This document shows, piece after piece, positions 16,023-25,003 of a stretch of DNA of 64,000 bases. Position numbers and translations under genes: made by a program. Source of the stretch: Aureisphaera sp963669405 (GTDB taxonomy: Bacteria > Bacteroidota > Bacteroidia > Flavobacteriales > Flavobacteriaceae). The notes under the pieces were generated by a model. That model had not been told where the DNA came from and ran no database searches. It worked only from the letters and a program-made list of their open reading frames with translations. The stretch is from positions 310,001-374,000 of the forward strand of contig CAXXHF010000003.1 in the NCBI GenBank assembly GCA_963669405.2, in the 5' to 3' direction. Every line of letters begins with the position of its first letter. Positions within the stretch are counted from its first letter, which is position 1.

Positions 16023-16132
16023 ACTGCAAATGTAAGATACTAGCGGAAATCTATTTTATGTTTTTGTTAACTATTAAAATCGGGTCATGTTGTACCTTCG
16101 TGAAAATCAATATAACCATTAATAAAACTACA

Positions 16133-16996
16133 ATGAAAAAATTAGTCCTTTTCGTATGTGCTGGCCTTATGGCTTTTGCAGCAACAGCACAAGTTAAGAC
16201 CCCAGCACCAAGTACGAGCCAAAAAGTAGAACAACAAGTTGGTTTAACAGACGTGACTTTGGAATACTCTAGACCTTCAATGAAAGGAAGAACCATTTTC
16301 GGTGGATTGGTACCTTACGGAAAACTATGGAGAACCGGAGCTAATAAAAATACAGCAATTACTTTTAGTGACGATGTAATGATAGGTGGTAAGGACGTTA
16401 AAGCTGGTACCTATGCTATCTTTACTAAGCCTAGTGCCAAAAGTTGGGAAGTGATATTTTACAGCGATGCAGAGAACTGGGGAACTCCTCAAAAATGGGA
16501 TGACAGCAAAGTAGCTGCAAGTGTTTCTGCTCAAGTTTATCCAATGCCTATGTCTGTAGAAACGTTTACCATGTCTTTTGATGACATAAAAAACGATTCT
16601 GCTAATCTAGGTATGATCTGGGAAAATGCCTATGTAGGTGTGCCAATTAAATTCCATACAGATAAAGCAGTTACAGCTAGTATTGAAAATGTGATGAATG
16701 GACCTTCAGACAGAGATTACTATCAAGCGGCTGTATATTACCTTGAAGCAGGTAAGGATATTGGTAAAGCTAAGATGTGGATTGAAAAAGCGATTGAAAT
16801 GCGCGAAAAGCCAGCTTTCTGGTACCACAGACAGCAATCTTTAATCTACGCAAAAGCTGGAGAAAAGAAAGCAGCCATTAAAGCAGCTAAAAAATCATTG
16901 GCCTTAGCCAAAGAAGCTGGAAACAATGACTATGTTGCACTCAACACTAAATCTTTGGAAGTTTGGGAAGGACCAAACAACATGTCAGAGAAATAG
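16133..16996 (+). CDS. DUF2911 domain secreted protein
   Basis: 287 aa from the ATG at 16133, giving signal peptide MKKLVLFVCAGLMAFAATAQ; the frame is open further upstream but only over non-coding sequence. The DUF2911 region covers about residues 30-190 (VTLEYSRPSMKGRTIFG, VPYGKLWRTGANKNT, KAGTYAIFTKP), and the C-terminal part has TPR-like helices (YYLEAGKDIGKAKMWIEKAI). Family function is unknown and the protein is probably periplasmic. Terminated by the hairpin at 17025-17049. Confidence 0.9.
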   Translation: MKKLVLFVCAGLMAFAATAQVKTPAPSTSQKVEQQVGLTDVTLEYSRPSMKGRTIFGGLVPYGKLWRTGANKNTAITFSDDVMIGGKDVKAGTYAIFTKPSAKSWEVIFYSDAENWGTPQKWDDSKVAASVSAQVYPMPMSVETFTMSFDDIKNDSANLGMIWENAYVGVPIKFHTDKAVTASIENVMNGPSDRDYYQAAVYYLEAGKDIGKAKMWIEKAIEMREKPAFWYHRQQSLIYAKAGEKKAAIKAAKKSLALAKEAGNNDYVALNTKSLEVWEGPNNMSEK

Positions 16997-17024
16997 AAAA
17001 TATCACTGAAAAAGAATTATCTAG

Positions 17025-17049
17025 CGCCCTTCATTTGAAGGGCGTTTTT
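17025..17049 (+). terminator. Terminator after the DUF2911 gene
   Basis: CGCCCTTC (17025-17032) pairs with GAAGGGCG (17037-17044) around a 4-base loop, followed by five T residues. The T-run overlaps the stop codon of the convergent AraC gene. Confidence 0.78.
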
Positions 17050-17923
17050 ATTGTAAAATGGCTTTTAATTCATTGCGGTATTGCGAAGGACTTTTACCAG
17101 TATATTCCTTGAATTTTTTATTGAAATGTGAGAAGTTGTTAAAGCCGCATTCATAACATATCATCGTAATACTTAATTGTCCTTCCGAAAGTAATTTGCA
17201 GGCATGTACCAAGCGATATTCATTCACGAACTGGGTAAATGTTTTTCCGGTTTTGTTTTTAAAATAACGACTAAAGGCTTGTTCACTCATATTGATAAGA
17301 TCGGCTACTTCAGCTAGAGGGATGGGGCGGGTAAACTCGTTTCGCACCAAGGAGTAAATTAGATCCAATCGTTGTGTATCCTGGGGTTTGGATTCTATGG
17401 TTATATGGTCTACGTTTAGAAGCATATAATCTTGGCTAACCGCCATCTCTTTCAATATTTTCAAGAAGGAAAGTATTCTCTCAAAAGGATCAAGATCTAA
17501 CAATTGTTCAATCTTAGGACCCAACTGATCTCTCGTTTCAGAATGAAATACAATACCCTGCTGGCTTCGTAGAAACAATTGTCTAATGTCATTCATCTCA
17601 GGGACTTGAAAGAAGTCATTTCCCAAAAAATCTTCTTTTATATGAATGACCACTTCACTTTTATTTCCGGTAAGTCGATTGGTAAACCCAAAATGTGGGA
17701 GGTTGGAACCAATAAAGATAAGGTCGCCATTATTGTAATATGATATATGATTTCCTATGTGCCTTTTACCATTTCCACCGTTTACATACACAATTTCCAT
17801 TTCGGGATGAAAATGCCATTTAGGAGCAAATTCATTGCATTCCTCCTTATAATTATGGACTTTAATTGAACTTCCAAACTCAGGGGAGATAGATTCTAGA
17901 ACGGGACTTTTAAGCGCTTTCAT
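17048..17923 (-). CDS. AraC-family transcriptional regulator
   Basis: 291 aa from the ATG at 17923 (MKALKSPVLESI); six more codons upstream to 17941 are possible but unlikely. The N-terminal cupin-like sensor domain has the HFHPEMEIVYVNGG segment (here WHFHPEME). The C-terminal 100 residues hold two helix-turn-helix units: PLAEVADLINMSEQAFSRYF and the signature ending CGFNNFSHFNKKFKEYTGKSPSQYR. It probably senses a small ligand such as a sugar and regulates nearby or distant catabolic genes. It is divergent from the small secreted gene at 18113. Confidence 0.92.
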   Translation of the reverse strand: MKALKSPVLESISPEFGSSIKVHNYKEECNEFAPKWHFHPEMEIVYVNGGNGKRHIGNHISYYNNGDLIFIGSNLPHFGFTNRLTGNKSEVVIHIKEDFLGNDFFQVPEMNDIRQLFLRSQQGIVFHSETRDQLGPKIEQLLDLDPFERILSFLKILKEMAVSQDYMLLNVDHITIESKPQDTQRLDLIYSLVRNEFTRPIPLAEVADLINMSEQAFSRYFKNKTGKTFTQFVNEYRLVHACKLLSEGQLSITMICYECGFNNFSHFNKKFKEYTGKSPSQYRNELKAILQ

Positions 17924-18112
17924 AGCTGCAAAATTAAACACCCATTAGATAGATGATTGATTCAAAATTAACCAAAATATATGGTATTTTAACTTTTTTT
18001 AGTTTATAGGTGGTTTTTTATGATAAAAAAGAACATAAAATAGTCTTTTTACTGGATGTAGGACTTATGTTTAGACCGCATCTTTGCATGGTAATATTTA
18101 AACACTTACGTT

Positions 18113-18457
18113 ATGAAAACAGTTAAAAGAATTTTTGTAGTAATTGCAATGATGAGCACAATGGTTATGAATGCCAATAATATCAAGATAATTTCTGGAG
18201 AGGGCGCGAACATTACCATTGTTGAAGAAAACAAGACAGTGCAAGTCTCTATCCTAAATACCCAAAGTGAATCCTATAGCTTATTTATTTACAGTGATAC
18301 GGGTGATTTGGTATTTGAAGGAACCCTAGGGAACGGTATTAGCTTGGGTAAGGTATTCGATTTTGAGAATGCTGTGCATGGTAATTATAAATTTAAATTT
18401 GTTTCCAGCAATGGAAACTCATATTTGTACAATATTAGAACTGGTTCAAAGTTTTAA
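18113..18457 (+). CDS. Small secreted beta-sandwich protein
   Basis: 114 aa with a signal peptide (MKTVKRIFVVIAMMSTMVMN, cleavage near residue 20). The mature part is a run of beta strands (VQVSILNTQSESYSLFIYSD, LVFEGTLGNG, GNYKFKFVSSNGNSYLYNI) resembling secretion-system C-terminal or DUF3244-like domains standing alone. A close homologous class in Flavobacteriaceae is upstream of unrelated genes. A hairpin terminator follows (18486-18515). Function unknown. Confidence 0.7.
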   Translation: MKTVKRIFVVIAMMSTMVMNANNIKIISGEGANITIVEENKTVQVSILNTQSESYSLFIYSDTGDLVFEGTLGNGISLGKVFDFENAVHGNYKFKFVSSNGNSYLYNIRTGSKF

Positions 18458-18485
18458 TTCAAATTTGTTAATGTTGATTGTTGTA

Positions 18486-18515
18486 AAAAGGATGGCTTTA
18501 GTCATCCTTTTAATT
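18486..18515 (+). terminator. Terminator after the small secreted protein gene
   Basis: AAAAGGATG (18486-18494... left arm) pairs with CATCCTTTT (18503-18511) around an 8-base loop, with an AT-rich tail. Confidence 0.6.
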
Positions 18516-18526
18516 TATAAAATAGG

Positions 18527-18554
18527 TGAGCCGACCCCAAAAGGAATCGGCTCA
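18527..18554 (-). terminator. Hairpin after the propeller gene
   Basis: TGAGCCGA (18527-18534) and TCGGCTCA (18547-18554) form a perfect 8-bp stem between the two convergent genes. On the minus strand it is followed by an imperfect T-rich stretch, and on the plus strand by TTTTTT at 18561. Confidence 0.6.
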
Positions 18555-18581
18555 TGCTGCTTTTTTATTCTCAGTAAAAAT

Positions 18582-19793
18582 TTAACGCAACAAAACCCGT
18601 TGAAAGCCAACCTTGTTATCGACACTGGTTACTTTAAGTAAGTAACTTCCCGTAGGAAATGCCGAAAGGTCCATACTATCCAACTGATCTCCCTCTTTCG
18701 AAATGAGTTCTCTGCCTTCTATGGAGTAGAGCTGTATTAGAGAAATAGATTCCTCAGATTTTATATGTATTATAGATGAAGCAGGGTTTGGATACACAGT
18801 AAATTCTCCTGCTAGAGTTTCAAAAATGCCCAAAGTAGGATTGTATTTGCTTACACCTCCCCAAGTACCAAACCACATATTGCCTTCGTCATCTTCGATA
18901 ATGGATCGTACATGGTCTTCAATAAGTCCGTCTAGGGTGGTAAGGGAACTCCATTCGGTACCATTATAAACTGAGATCCCAAAATTGGTACCGAAATAGA
19001 GGTTCCCATTACTGTCCTCTGCAATAGCACGTACATTGTTACCAGTAAGACCATCGGCTACGGTAAAAGTGGTAAAGTCAGAACCATTGTACATATCCAG
19101 TCCTACGTTATCATAGTTGCCAAACCAAAGATTATCATTACTATCTTCAAAGATTACATAGATATGGTTGGAGGATAATCCATCATCAGTAGTGATTTGG
19201 GAAAAAGTAGAGGTATCATAAAAAACGGCCCCCAAATTATCTCCCACTCCTCCAAACCAGAAGTTGCCGTCCTTATCTTGAATTTGGGTAAGATATTGAC
19301 CAGCTGGCATTCCTTGAGTTGGGTCTAAAGATACCCAGTGAATACCATCGTATTTTGTAACACCACCGAAATGGCAGAACCATAAATAGTTATCCTTATC
19401 TTCAAGAATATGATAGACGTTATCGCCAAAAAGGCCATCAATCATAGTGTAAGTGGTCCAATCTGAACCATCGAACTTGGATACTCCAGAATTTATGGAT
19501 CCGAACCAGTAGTTGCCCTCTGAATGCTGATAAACCGAAAAGATAGCGTTGCTTACTGCTCCGTCATCAACACTATAAGAGGTCCAGTTGGTTCCATCAA
19601 AAGAACCAATACCTGCGGAAGTATCGAAACCCCAATCTCCAAACCAAAAATTTCCATCGGAGTCTTGGATCATAGAAGAGATAAACCCTTCTATTAAACC
19701 ATCTTCTTCTGTATAATTGGTCCAAGCCTGAGCGTATATTGTACAGCTACATAAAATAGCCATACTAAATGTGTTGAAAAGTAATTTTTTCAT
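18582..19793 (-). CDS. Secreted two-component-propeller protein with T9SS sorting domain
   Basis: 403 aa. Signal peptide at residues 1-23 (ending YAQAW). About seven propeller units follow, each about 42 residues, marked by DxxGNFWFG/W and DGL (for example DSDGNFWFG, DGLFGDNVYHI, DSNDNLWFG, DEGNMWFGTWGG). The last 75 residues are a type A T9SS C-terminal domain (YPNPASSIIHIKS ... LSAFPTGSYLLKV ... VLLR). Such propellers usually form the sensor of hybrid two-component kinases; here no kinase is fused, so it is a cell-surface or released blade protein. Ligand unknown. Confidence 0.9.
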   Translation of the reverse strand: MKKLLFNTFSMAILCSCTIYAQAWTNYTEEDGLIEGFISSMIQDSDGNFWFGDWGFDTSAGIGSFDGTNWTSYSVDDGAVSNAIFSVYQHSEGNYWFGSINSGVSKFDGSDWTTYTMIDGLFGDNVYHILEDKDNYLWFCHFGGVTKYDGIHWVSLDPTQGMPAGQYLTQIQDKDGNFWFGGVGDNLGAVFYDTSTFSQITTDDGLSSNHIYVIFEDSNDNLWFGNYDNVGLDMYNGSDFTTFTVADGLTGNNVRAIAEDSNGNLYFGTNFGISVYNGTEWSSLTTLDGLIEDHVRSIIEDDEGNMWFGTWGGVSKYNPTLGIFETLAGEFTVYPNPASSIIHIKSEESISLIQLYSIEGRELISKEGDQLDSMDLSAFPTGSYLLKVTSVDNKVGFQRVLLR

Positions 19794-20012
19794 GACTTAG
19801 AGTTTTAATGGTTAACTGGCTGGTTATCAGTTTTCATCTCTAAGTTATGCTCGATAATTCCAAGAAAAAAGAAGTAGAACGCTCGATTTATAAATAAAAG
19901 AAAGCCCCAAATTTTGAGACACTCCTTAGTTTGTAAATGACTAGTTCGAAGAAAATGGAGCCTTGAAATGCCCCTTTATTACTATTAAAATCAGTAAAAG
20001 CTAGATATATGC

Positions 20013-21710
20013 CTAATTAGCCGATGGGATATGCCCATCATTTTTAGGTATCAAAACTTGTAATAATATAGCAATACCCATAACCAAAGCACAACCCAAA
20101 AGATTGAGCCATAGGTAGGGTAATATATCTATCCACCAGATATATACGATAGCTGCTTGTGTAATTATGGCAGCGATAAAGGTTGCTTTACTCTTCACAA
20201 ACTTCACAAAAAAGGCTAAAAGGAATACACCAAGGATATTTCCGTAGAAGATTGACCCAATAATATTTACCAATTCTATCAAATTTTCGAATAGGTTAGC
20301 AACACAAGCAACCAAAATGGCAATAATACCCCAGAGTAGAGTAAACCACTTACTCATTCTTAGATAATGCTTCTCATCACGTCCTTGTCTATTTCTCTTG
20401 TATAGATCAATGGCAGTTGTAGAGCCTAGGGCATTCAATTCGCTAGCAGTTGAAGACATGGCAGCACTCAATATGGCTGCCAGAAGCAAACCTATGAGCC
20501 CAATGGGTAAATTGTTTAAAATGAAATGGATAAATACATAATCTTTGTCATTTGTCTCTGCTTGCGGATTGGCAAGTTTAATTATGTCCTTAGCCCGGTC
20601 TCGAAGCACTACCTCCTGTGTGTTGATTTCTTTCAATTGCGTAGCTAAAACATCTTTTTCGGTATCAGTAGTGGTATTAATAAAATTAAGATGCAAGGTT
20701 TCTTTATCCTTTTCCAGAATTTCCTTTTCTGCCTGAAGATCCAAGTATTCGGCTGCATATTCGCTATTCAATACATCTTCTTCGGCTGCAGGATTAAAGT
20801 TTAGGGGAGAACTGTTGAATTGATAAAATACAAATACCATGATCCCAATAAACAGAATGAAGAATTGCATGGGTATTTTAAGCAATCCGTTCATGATCAT
20901 ACCCATCTGGCTTTCTTTAACGGATTTTCCAGAAAGATAACGCTGTACCTGACTCTGATCGGTACCAAAATAAGACAGCATCAGGAAAGTACCTCCAATA
21001 AGACCTGTCCAGACGGTATACCTATTTTCCAAATCGAAAGAAAAATCCAACACCTTCATCTTATCATTTACACCAGCAATATCAAGGGCGTTGCCAAAAG
21101 ATACATCCAATGGCATTAAATTCAGAATTAATAAAAAGGCAATGAACAACCCTCCAAAAATGACTCCCATTTGCTGCTTTTGGGTAATGTTTACAGCTTT
21201 GGTTCCACCACTTACGGTATAAATCACTACTAAAATTCCAATGATGATATTTAGATATATCAAATTCCAACCCAATACAGCTGAAAGTATGATAGAAGGA
21301 GCGAAGATGGTAATCCCTGCCGCCAATCCTCTTTGAATTAAAAAGAATATAGCGGTTAGAGTTCGTGTTTTGAGATCGAATCTACTTTCTAGGTATTCGT
21401 AGGCGGTAAATACTTTTAGCTTATGATACAGCGGAATAAATACGAGGCAAATAATGACCATGGCAATAGGAAGTCCAAAATAAAATTGAACAAAGCCCAT
21501 ACCGCTATGAAATGCCTGCCCAGGGGTAGAGAGGAAGGTAATGGCACTGGCTTGTGTAGCCATAACGCTTAACCCAATGGTCCACCAATTGGCTTGATTT
21601 CCGCCTTTTAAATAATCGGAAACACTTTTGCTTCCCCGTGTCTTGTACATACCGAACCCAACTATAAATAGAAGGGTCCCGATTAAAATAATCCAATCAA
21701 TAAAGCTCAT
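20013..21710 (-). CDS. Sodium:solute symporter (SSS family)
   Basis: 565 aa with about 13 membrane helices. It starts MSFIDWIILIGTLLFIVGF, then WWTIGLSVMATQASAITFLS (the SSS helix-1 unwound region) and SGGTKAVNITQKQQ, and ends in helices after LYKRNRQGRDEKHYL. A charged coiled stretch of about 90 residues (AAEEDVLNSEYAAEYLDLQA to PQAETNDKDY) is inserted between two helices. It imports a solute with sodium; the substrate is not evident. It begins 1 base after the stop of the 37-aa gene, and the operon starts with the PIG-L deacetylase. Confidence 0.93.
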   Translation of the reverse strand: MSFIDWIILIGTLLFIVGFGMYKTRGSKSVSDYLKGGNQANWWTIGLSVMATQASAITFLSTPGQAFHSGMGFVQFYFGLPIAMVIICLVFIPLYHKLKVFTAYEYLESRFDLKTRTLTAIFFLIQRGLAAGITIFAPSIILSAVLGWNLIYLNIIIGILVVIYTVSGGTKAVNITQKQQMGVIFGGLFIAFLLILNLMPLDVSFGNALDIAGVNDKMKVLDFSFDLENRYTVWTGLIGGTFLMLSYFGTDQSQVQRYLSGKSVKESQMGMIMNGLLKIPMQFFILFIGIMVFVFYQFNSSPLNFNPAAEEDVLNSEYAAEYLDLQAEKEILEKDKETLHLNFINTTTDTEKDVLATQLKEINTQEVVLRDRAKDIIKLANPQAETNDKDYVFIHFILNNLPIGLIGLLLAAILSAAMSSTASELNALGSTTAIDLYKRNRQGRDEKHYLRMSKWFTLLWGIIAILVACVANLFENLIELVNIIGSIFYGNILGVFLLAFFVKFVKSKATFIAAIITQAAIVYIWWIDILPYLWLNLLGCALVMGIAILLQVLIPKNDGHIPSAN

Positions 21711-21711
21711 A

Positions 21712-21825
21712 CTAACTGTAGCTTTTGGTTATTAAGTAAAAGAGAATAATGTAGAGAAGGTTGGCAACCAATACTATGGTATAGCTCTTCTTCCAGAGTA
21801 ATGGGGTAGTGGTTTCTTTTTTCAT
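21712..21825 (-). CDS. Small membrane protein of the symporter operon, 37 aa
   Basis: The ATG (21823-21825) shares a base with the TAA of the PIG-L gene (TAATG), and the TAG (21714-21712) is 1 base from the symporter ATG. The product is MKKETTTPLLWKKSYTIVLV then one membrane helix (LVANLLYIILFYLIT) and KSYS. The Trp, the VLVAN and the LFYLIT pattern recall the small accessory membrane peptides that precede SSS-type symporters (as with DUF997/DUF3311-like peptides). It is probably a symporter subunit or folding partner; this is inference from gene order. Confidence 0.65.
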   Translation of the reverse strand: MKKETTTPLLWKKSYTIVLVANLLYIILFYLITKSYS

Positions 21826-24329
21826 TACTGTCCAAGGGATAATAGATTTGCGAACAATCGATACGCACCAGAAACACCTGCGGGTAATTCCCTAAAGAAG
21901 CTTAGTCCTGTATATACGTAATGTCCTTTTCCGTGTTTGGCTACCAATAAAGAACCTTTGGTTTCTGGATAATCTTTATCATGCATTGCCAAAAGTGGAG
22001 TGAATTCCTCTCCCCACTCGTTTGGAAAATATAATCCACGCTCCTGGACCCATCCTTCAAAATCTAGTTTTGTGATCTTATTGGGAGAATTCAGGGCTGG
22101 GTGATTGGGATCTAGAATAGATACGTCAGAATATTCATCGGTTACCCGATCCCTTGACAATTTTAAGTGGAAAGGCGCAATCTTATCGGTGACCAATCTA
22201 CGGTTCGTATTGTATTGCAACAAAAGTGTACCTCCATCTGCAACATAGTTATTTAAAATATCTTGCTTAAAAGCCAGTTCTGGAACAGTATTGTATGCTC
22301 GTATCCCTACAACAATGGCATCAAAATTTTTAAGTAATTCTGATGAAATATTTGCTGGTTCCAACGTAGTGACTTTATATCCAATTTGCTCAAGGCTCTC
22401 AGGAATAGCATCTCCAGCTCCTTTTATATAACCAATATTTTCGCCTTTCTTTTCAATAGGAATACGAGCTACTTTCGCTTGGGAAGGTATTAATACACTT
22501 TGAAAAGGGATGTGATCATAATCTATGGTGATCAACTCTTTGGTATGGAAGGTATCTCCTAATTGCACTAACGGTTTTATATAACCTTCACTTTGGTCTT
22601 TAGGGGGTGTTACTTTAAAGGTAAGGGTTTGGGTGGCTCCTTTTGCACTTAAAGAATACACTTGAGAAGCAGGTTCTACAATCCATCCTTTTGGGTGTTG
22701 AAGGGTTACAGACCCCGTAATACTTTCCCTGCCAGCTTTTACAATTACTGGAATTTCACGGGTTTCTTCTGAAGAGAAAATAAGTACTTTTTCGGGAATA
22801 GAAGAAGTAACAGCAGGAAGTACTTCAAAAGGCCTATATACTTCTCCCTTCACAGGATCGTTGAATTTGTAAATGATGTTTTTGGTAATCTTAATTTGTG
22901 TTCCAGCAATAGTAAGATTAAAATGAACGGGGAAATTCATGTCCCGTTCTGGTTTTCCAATCAATTCTTTGTTATCTACCCGATACATTCCTAAAGACCC
23001 TTGTTGTTTTAACCAATAAGGAGCACTGCTTTCTATTACGTTGAATGTGTTTTCAACACTCTCCATGGTGTGTTTGGTATTGTCTTGAAGTGGTGTAGCT
23101 ACCAGTTGACTGGGAAACGAAATAACAGGTGAACTTATACTATTAAGGCTAACAGGGGTATTTGACCTATTGATTGCTTCTACGGTTACTTTTACATTTC
23201 CTTTAGGAGCAGTACTTTGTTGGTCTGCTACAGCTTCTAAATAAAGGCCGGCACACTGCTCTATCAACGCAATGATTTCATCCGTTTTTATGGCTTTCCA
23301 ATGCGAATCCTTTAAATTCTGAATAAGACTGTATGCGGCTACTAACTTAGGAACACTGGCTGCGGGATTTCTGAAATCAAAATCTTTTTCCACGGCATAG
23401 AGGATATCACCAATGGCTTTTCCTCCTTCCAATCGGGACCAGGTAGTATTGATGCCATCAAAAATATTGGTCTTGTCTTTTGGCATGTCACCTTTCAGGT
23501 ATTCCAAGTATTCTATTTGGCCACCTCTGGTTCCTGTGCTTCCAAATCCTTGAGATTTATGCATACTTCGGCTTAAGGAAGCGATCTCTCCATTAGATAA
23601 TCCTAAGTCAGGATAATAACTTCCTGTTTCAACTTCCAAAATGTTGGTTTTATCTGCCTTTGCAAAATTTTCACGACTACCATAAAACCACCAAGAGGTA
23701 TTAAAAAATAATCGTTTGGGTTGCCATGCTCCGTACATTTTTGCAGATTCTGGATATTGGGAAGCATCTCCTATCAAATCAAAAGTTTCAAAACTCAACA
23801 TGGCCGATGAGGTATGATGCCCATGGGTACTTCCGGGAGTTCTGTGATTAAAACGATTAACAATGATGTCTGGCTTCCATTTCCGAATAGCCCTAACCAC
23901 ATCACTTACTACTTCTTCACGGTTCCAAATGGCCAACGTCTCATCTGGATGTTTGGAATATCCAAAATCGTTGGCTCTTGTAAATAATTGGCTTCCACCA
24001 TCTGTAGCTCTTGCTTGCAATAATTCTTGGGTTCTTATGACGCCTAACAATTCTCTAATCTCTGGACCAATTAAATTTTGACCTCCATCCCCTCGTGTAA
24101 GTGAAAGATACGCAGTTCGTGCTTTTACATCATTAGACAAATAAGAAATAAGCCTAGTGTTTTCATCATCGGGATGTGCTGCTACGTAGAGTGCAGACCC
24201 AATGAAGTTAAGCTTTTGGAGATTATGATAAATTTCTGATGCTGTTGGTTTCTCAGGGCGTTGTGCGTGCAACTGAAAAAAAGAAAATAGAACCAATAGA
24301 AGGAGTGATGGTATTTTTTTATAAGCCAC
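21825..24329 (-). CDS. PIG-L family deacetylase, large multidomain secreted form
   Basis: 834 aa. Signal peptide at 1-22 (ending LHAQ). The PIG-L catalytic domain has the metal motif AHPDDE (near residue 56), RGDGGQN, IGPEIRELLGVIRTQELLQA and NHRTPGSTHGHHTS, which place the zinc site. The middle region (about 380-620) looks like immunoglobulin-type domains related to NEW3 or CARDB. The last 200 residues resemble a glutamine-amidotransferase-like or ThuA-type domain (LKNFDAIVVGIRAYN, GGTLLLQYNTNRR). It likely removes an acetyl group from an acetylamino sugar in the periplasm. First gene of a coupled operon with the small peptide and symporter. Confidence 0.9.
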   Translation of the reverse strand: MAYKKIPSLLLLVLFSFFQLHAQRPEKPTASEIYHNLQKLNFIGSALYVAAHPDDENTRLISYLSNDVKARTAYLSLTRGDGGQNLIGPEIRELLGVIRTQELLQARATDGGSQLFTRANDFGYSKHPDETLAIWNREEVVSDVVRAIRKWKPDIIVNRFNHRTPGSTHGHHTSSAMLSFETFDLIGDASQYPESAKMYGAWQPKRLFFNTSWWFYGSRENFAKADKTNILEVETGSYYPDLGLSNGEIASLSRSMHKSQGFGSTGTRGGQIEYLEYLKGDMPKDKTNIFDGINTTWSRLEGGKAIGDILYAVEKDFDFRNPAASVPKLVAAYSLIQNLKDSHWKAIKTDEIIALIEQCAGLYLEAVADQQSTAPKGNVKVTVEAINRSNTPVSLNSISSPVISFPSQLVATPLQDNTKHTMESVENTFNVIESSAPYWLKQQGSLGMYRVDNKELIGKPERDMNFPVHFNLTIAGTQIKITKNIIYKFNDPVKGEVYRPFEVLPAVTSSIPEKVLIFSSEETREIPVIVKAGRESITGSVTLQHPKGWIVEPASQVYSLSAKGATQTLTFKVTPPKDQSEGYIKPLVQLGDTFHTKELITIDYDHIPFQSVLIPSQAKVARIPIEKKGENIGYIKGAGDAIPESLEQIGYKVTTLEPANISSELLKNFDAIVVGIRAYNTVPELAFKQDILNNYVADGGTLLLQYNTNRRLVTDKIAPFHLKLSRDRVTDEYSDVSILDPNHPALNSPNKITKLDFEGWVQERGLYFPNEWGEEFTPLLAMHDKDYPETKGSLLVAKHGKGHYVYTGLSFFRELPAGVSGAYRLFANLLSLGQ

Positions 24330-24409
24330 TGGGTTGTCTTTTTGGTGTGTCTCAAAGATATTGAAATTTGAAACCCTTGAATCAGGCTTTAGTTTTCTTT
24401 AACATTATA

Positions 24410-24448
24410 CAAAAAGAAACCGCCTTGGTATTCACCGGACCAAGGCGG
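24410..24448 (-). terminator. Terminator after the acidic lipoprotein genes
   Basis: On the minus strand a perfect 10-bp stem (24448-24439 with 24429-24420, 9-base loop) is followed by a T-rich run (TTTCTTTTTG). It ends the transcript of the lipoprotein pair 26785-24492. Confidence 0.75.
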
Positions 24449-24491
24449 ATTAAACTTAACCTCTTTTGTAATAGGGCAGAAAAGTTTGAGG

Positions 24492-24992
24492 TTAAATTTT
24501 TTCAAAGGTCAGGAAGTCTGTGCCTCCATTCCCACCACTAACATCGGTAAGTTCAATTTTAGTATTGCTGATGGACACAATGTCCCAATCGTCATTCAGA
24601 TCTTCAAAGTCATTGGTGTCTGGAACCGGGAAAAAGATATTGAAATCATCATCATCCGTACTATCGCTATCTCCACTGGAAGAAGAGTTGCTATCATCAT
24701 CTTCTACAGACCATGTTCCATTCATGGTAGTGCTTCCGTTGGTAGCGGTTAGGGTTCCGTCTGTATTAAACCGAAAGGTATACCCGTTAAAGTCATTGGT
24801 CTCATCGGAGTCTGTATCCCAGAAATAAGTGACTTGCCAGTCGCCACTTTGGGCGATTTGTTTTACTTGATCCACACTAGAAGTGCTGGATGTATCTTGA
24901 CTGTTTGTGTTTGGGGTATCTTCTTTTGAGCATGAGGTTGCCAATCCCATAAAGATTCCAAGTATTAGTATGGCGCTCCATTTTAGTTTCAT
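24492..24992 (-). CDS. Acidic lipoprotein with one lipocalin-like repeat module
   Basis: 166 aa. Signal peptide ends with the lipobox LATSC (Cys21). The rest is one copy of the same about 105-residue module found three times in the next gene (GDWQVTYFWDTDSDETNDFN, YTFRFNTDGTLTATNG, MNGTWSV, LNDDWDIVSISNTKIELTDV, FLTFEKI). An Asp/Ser-rich insert of about 20 residues (DDDSNSSSSGDSDSTDDDDF) splits it. The fold is the lipocalin-like/DUF4488 type used by surface lipoproteins. Downstream of the 593-aa lipoprotein by 12 bases, in the same operon. Confidence 0.8.
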   Translation of the reverse strand: MKLKWSAILILGIFMGLATSCSKEDTPNTNSQDTSSTSSVDQVKQIAQSGDWQVTYFWDTDSDETNDFNGYTFRFNTDGTLTATNGSTTMNGTWSVEDDDSNSSSSGDSDSTDDDDFNIFFPVPDTNDFEDLNDDWDIVSISNTKIELTDVSGGNGGTDFLTFEKI

Positions 24993-25003
24993 GTTATTTA
25001 GAT

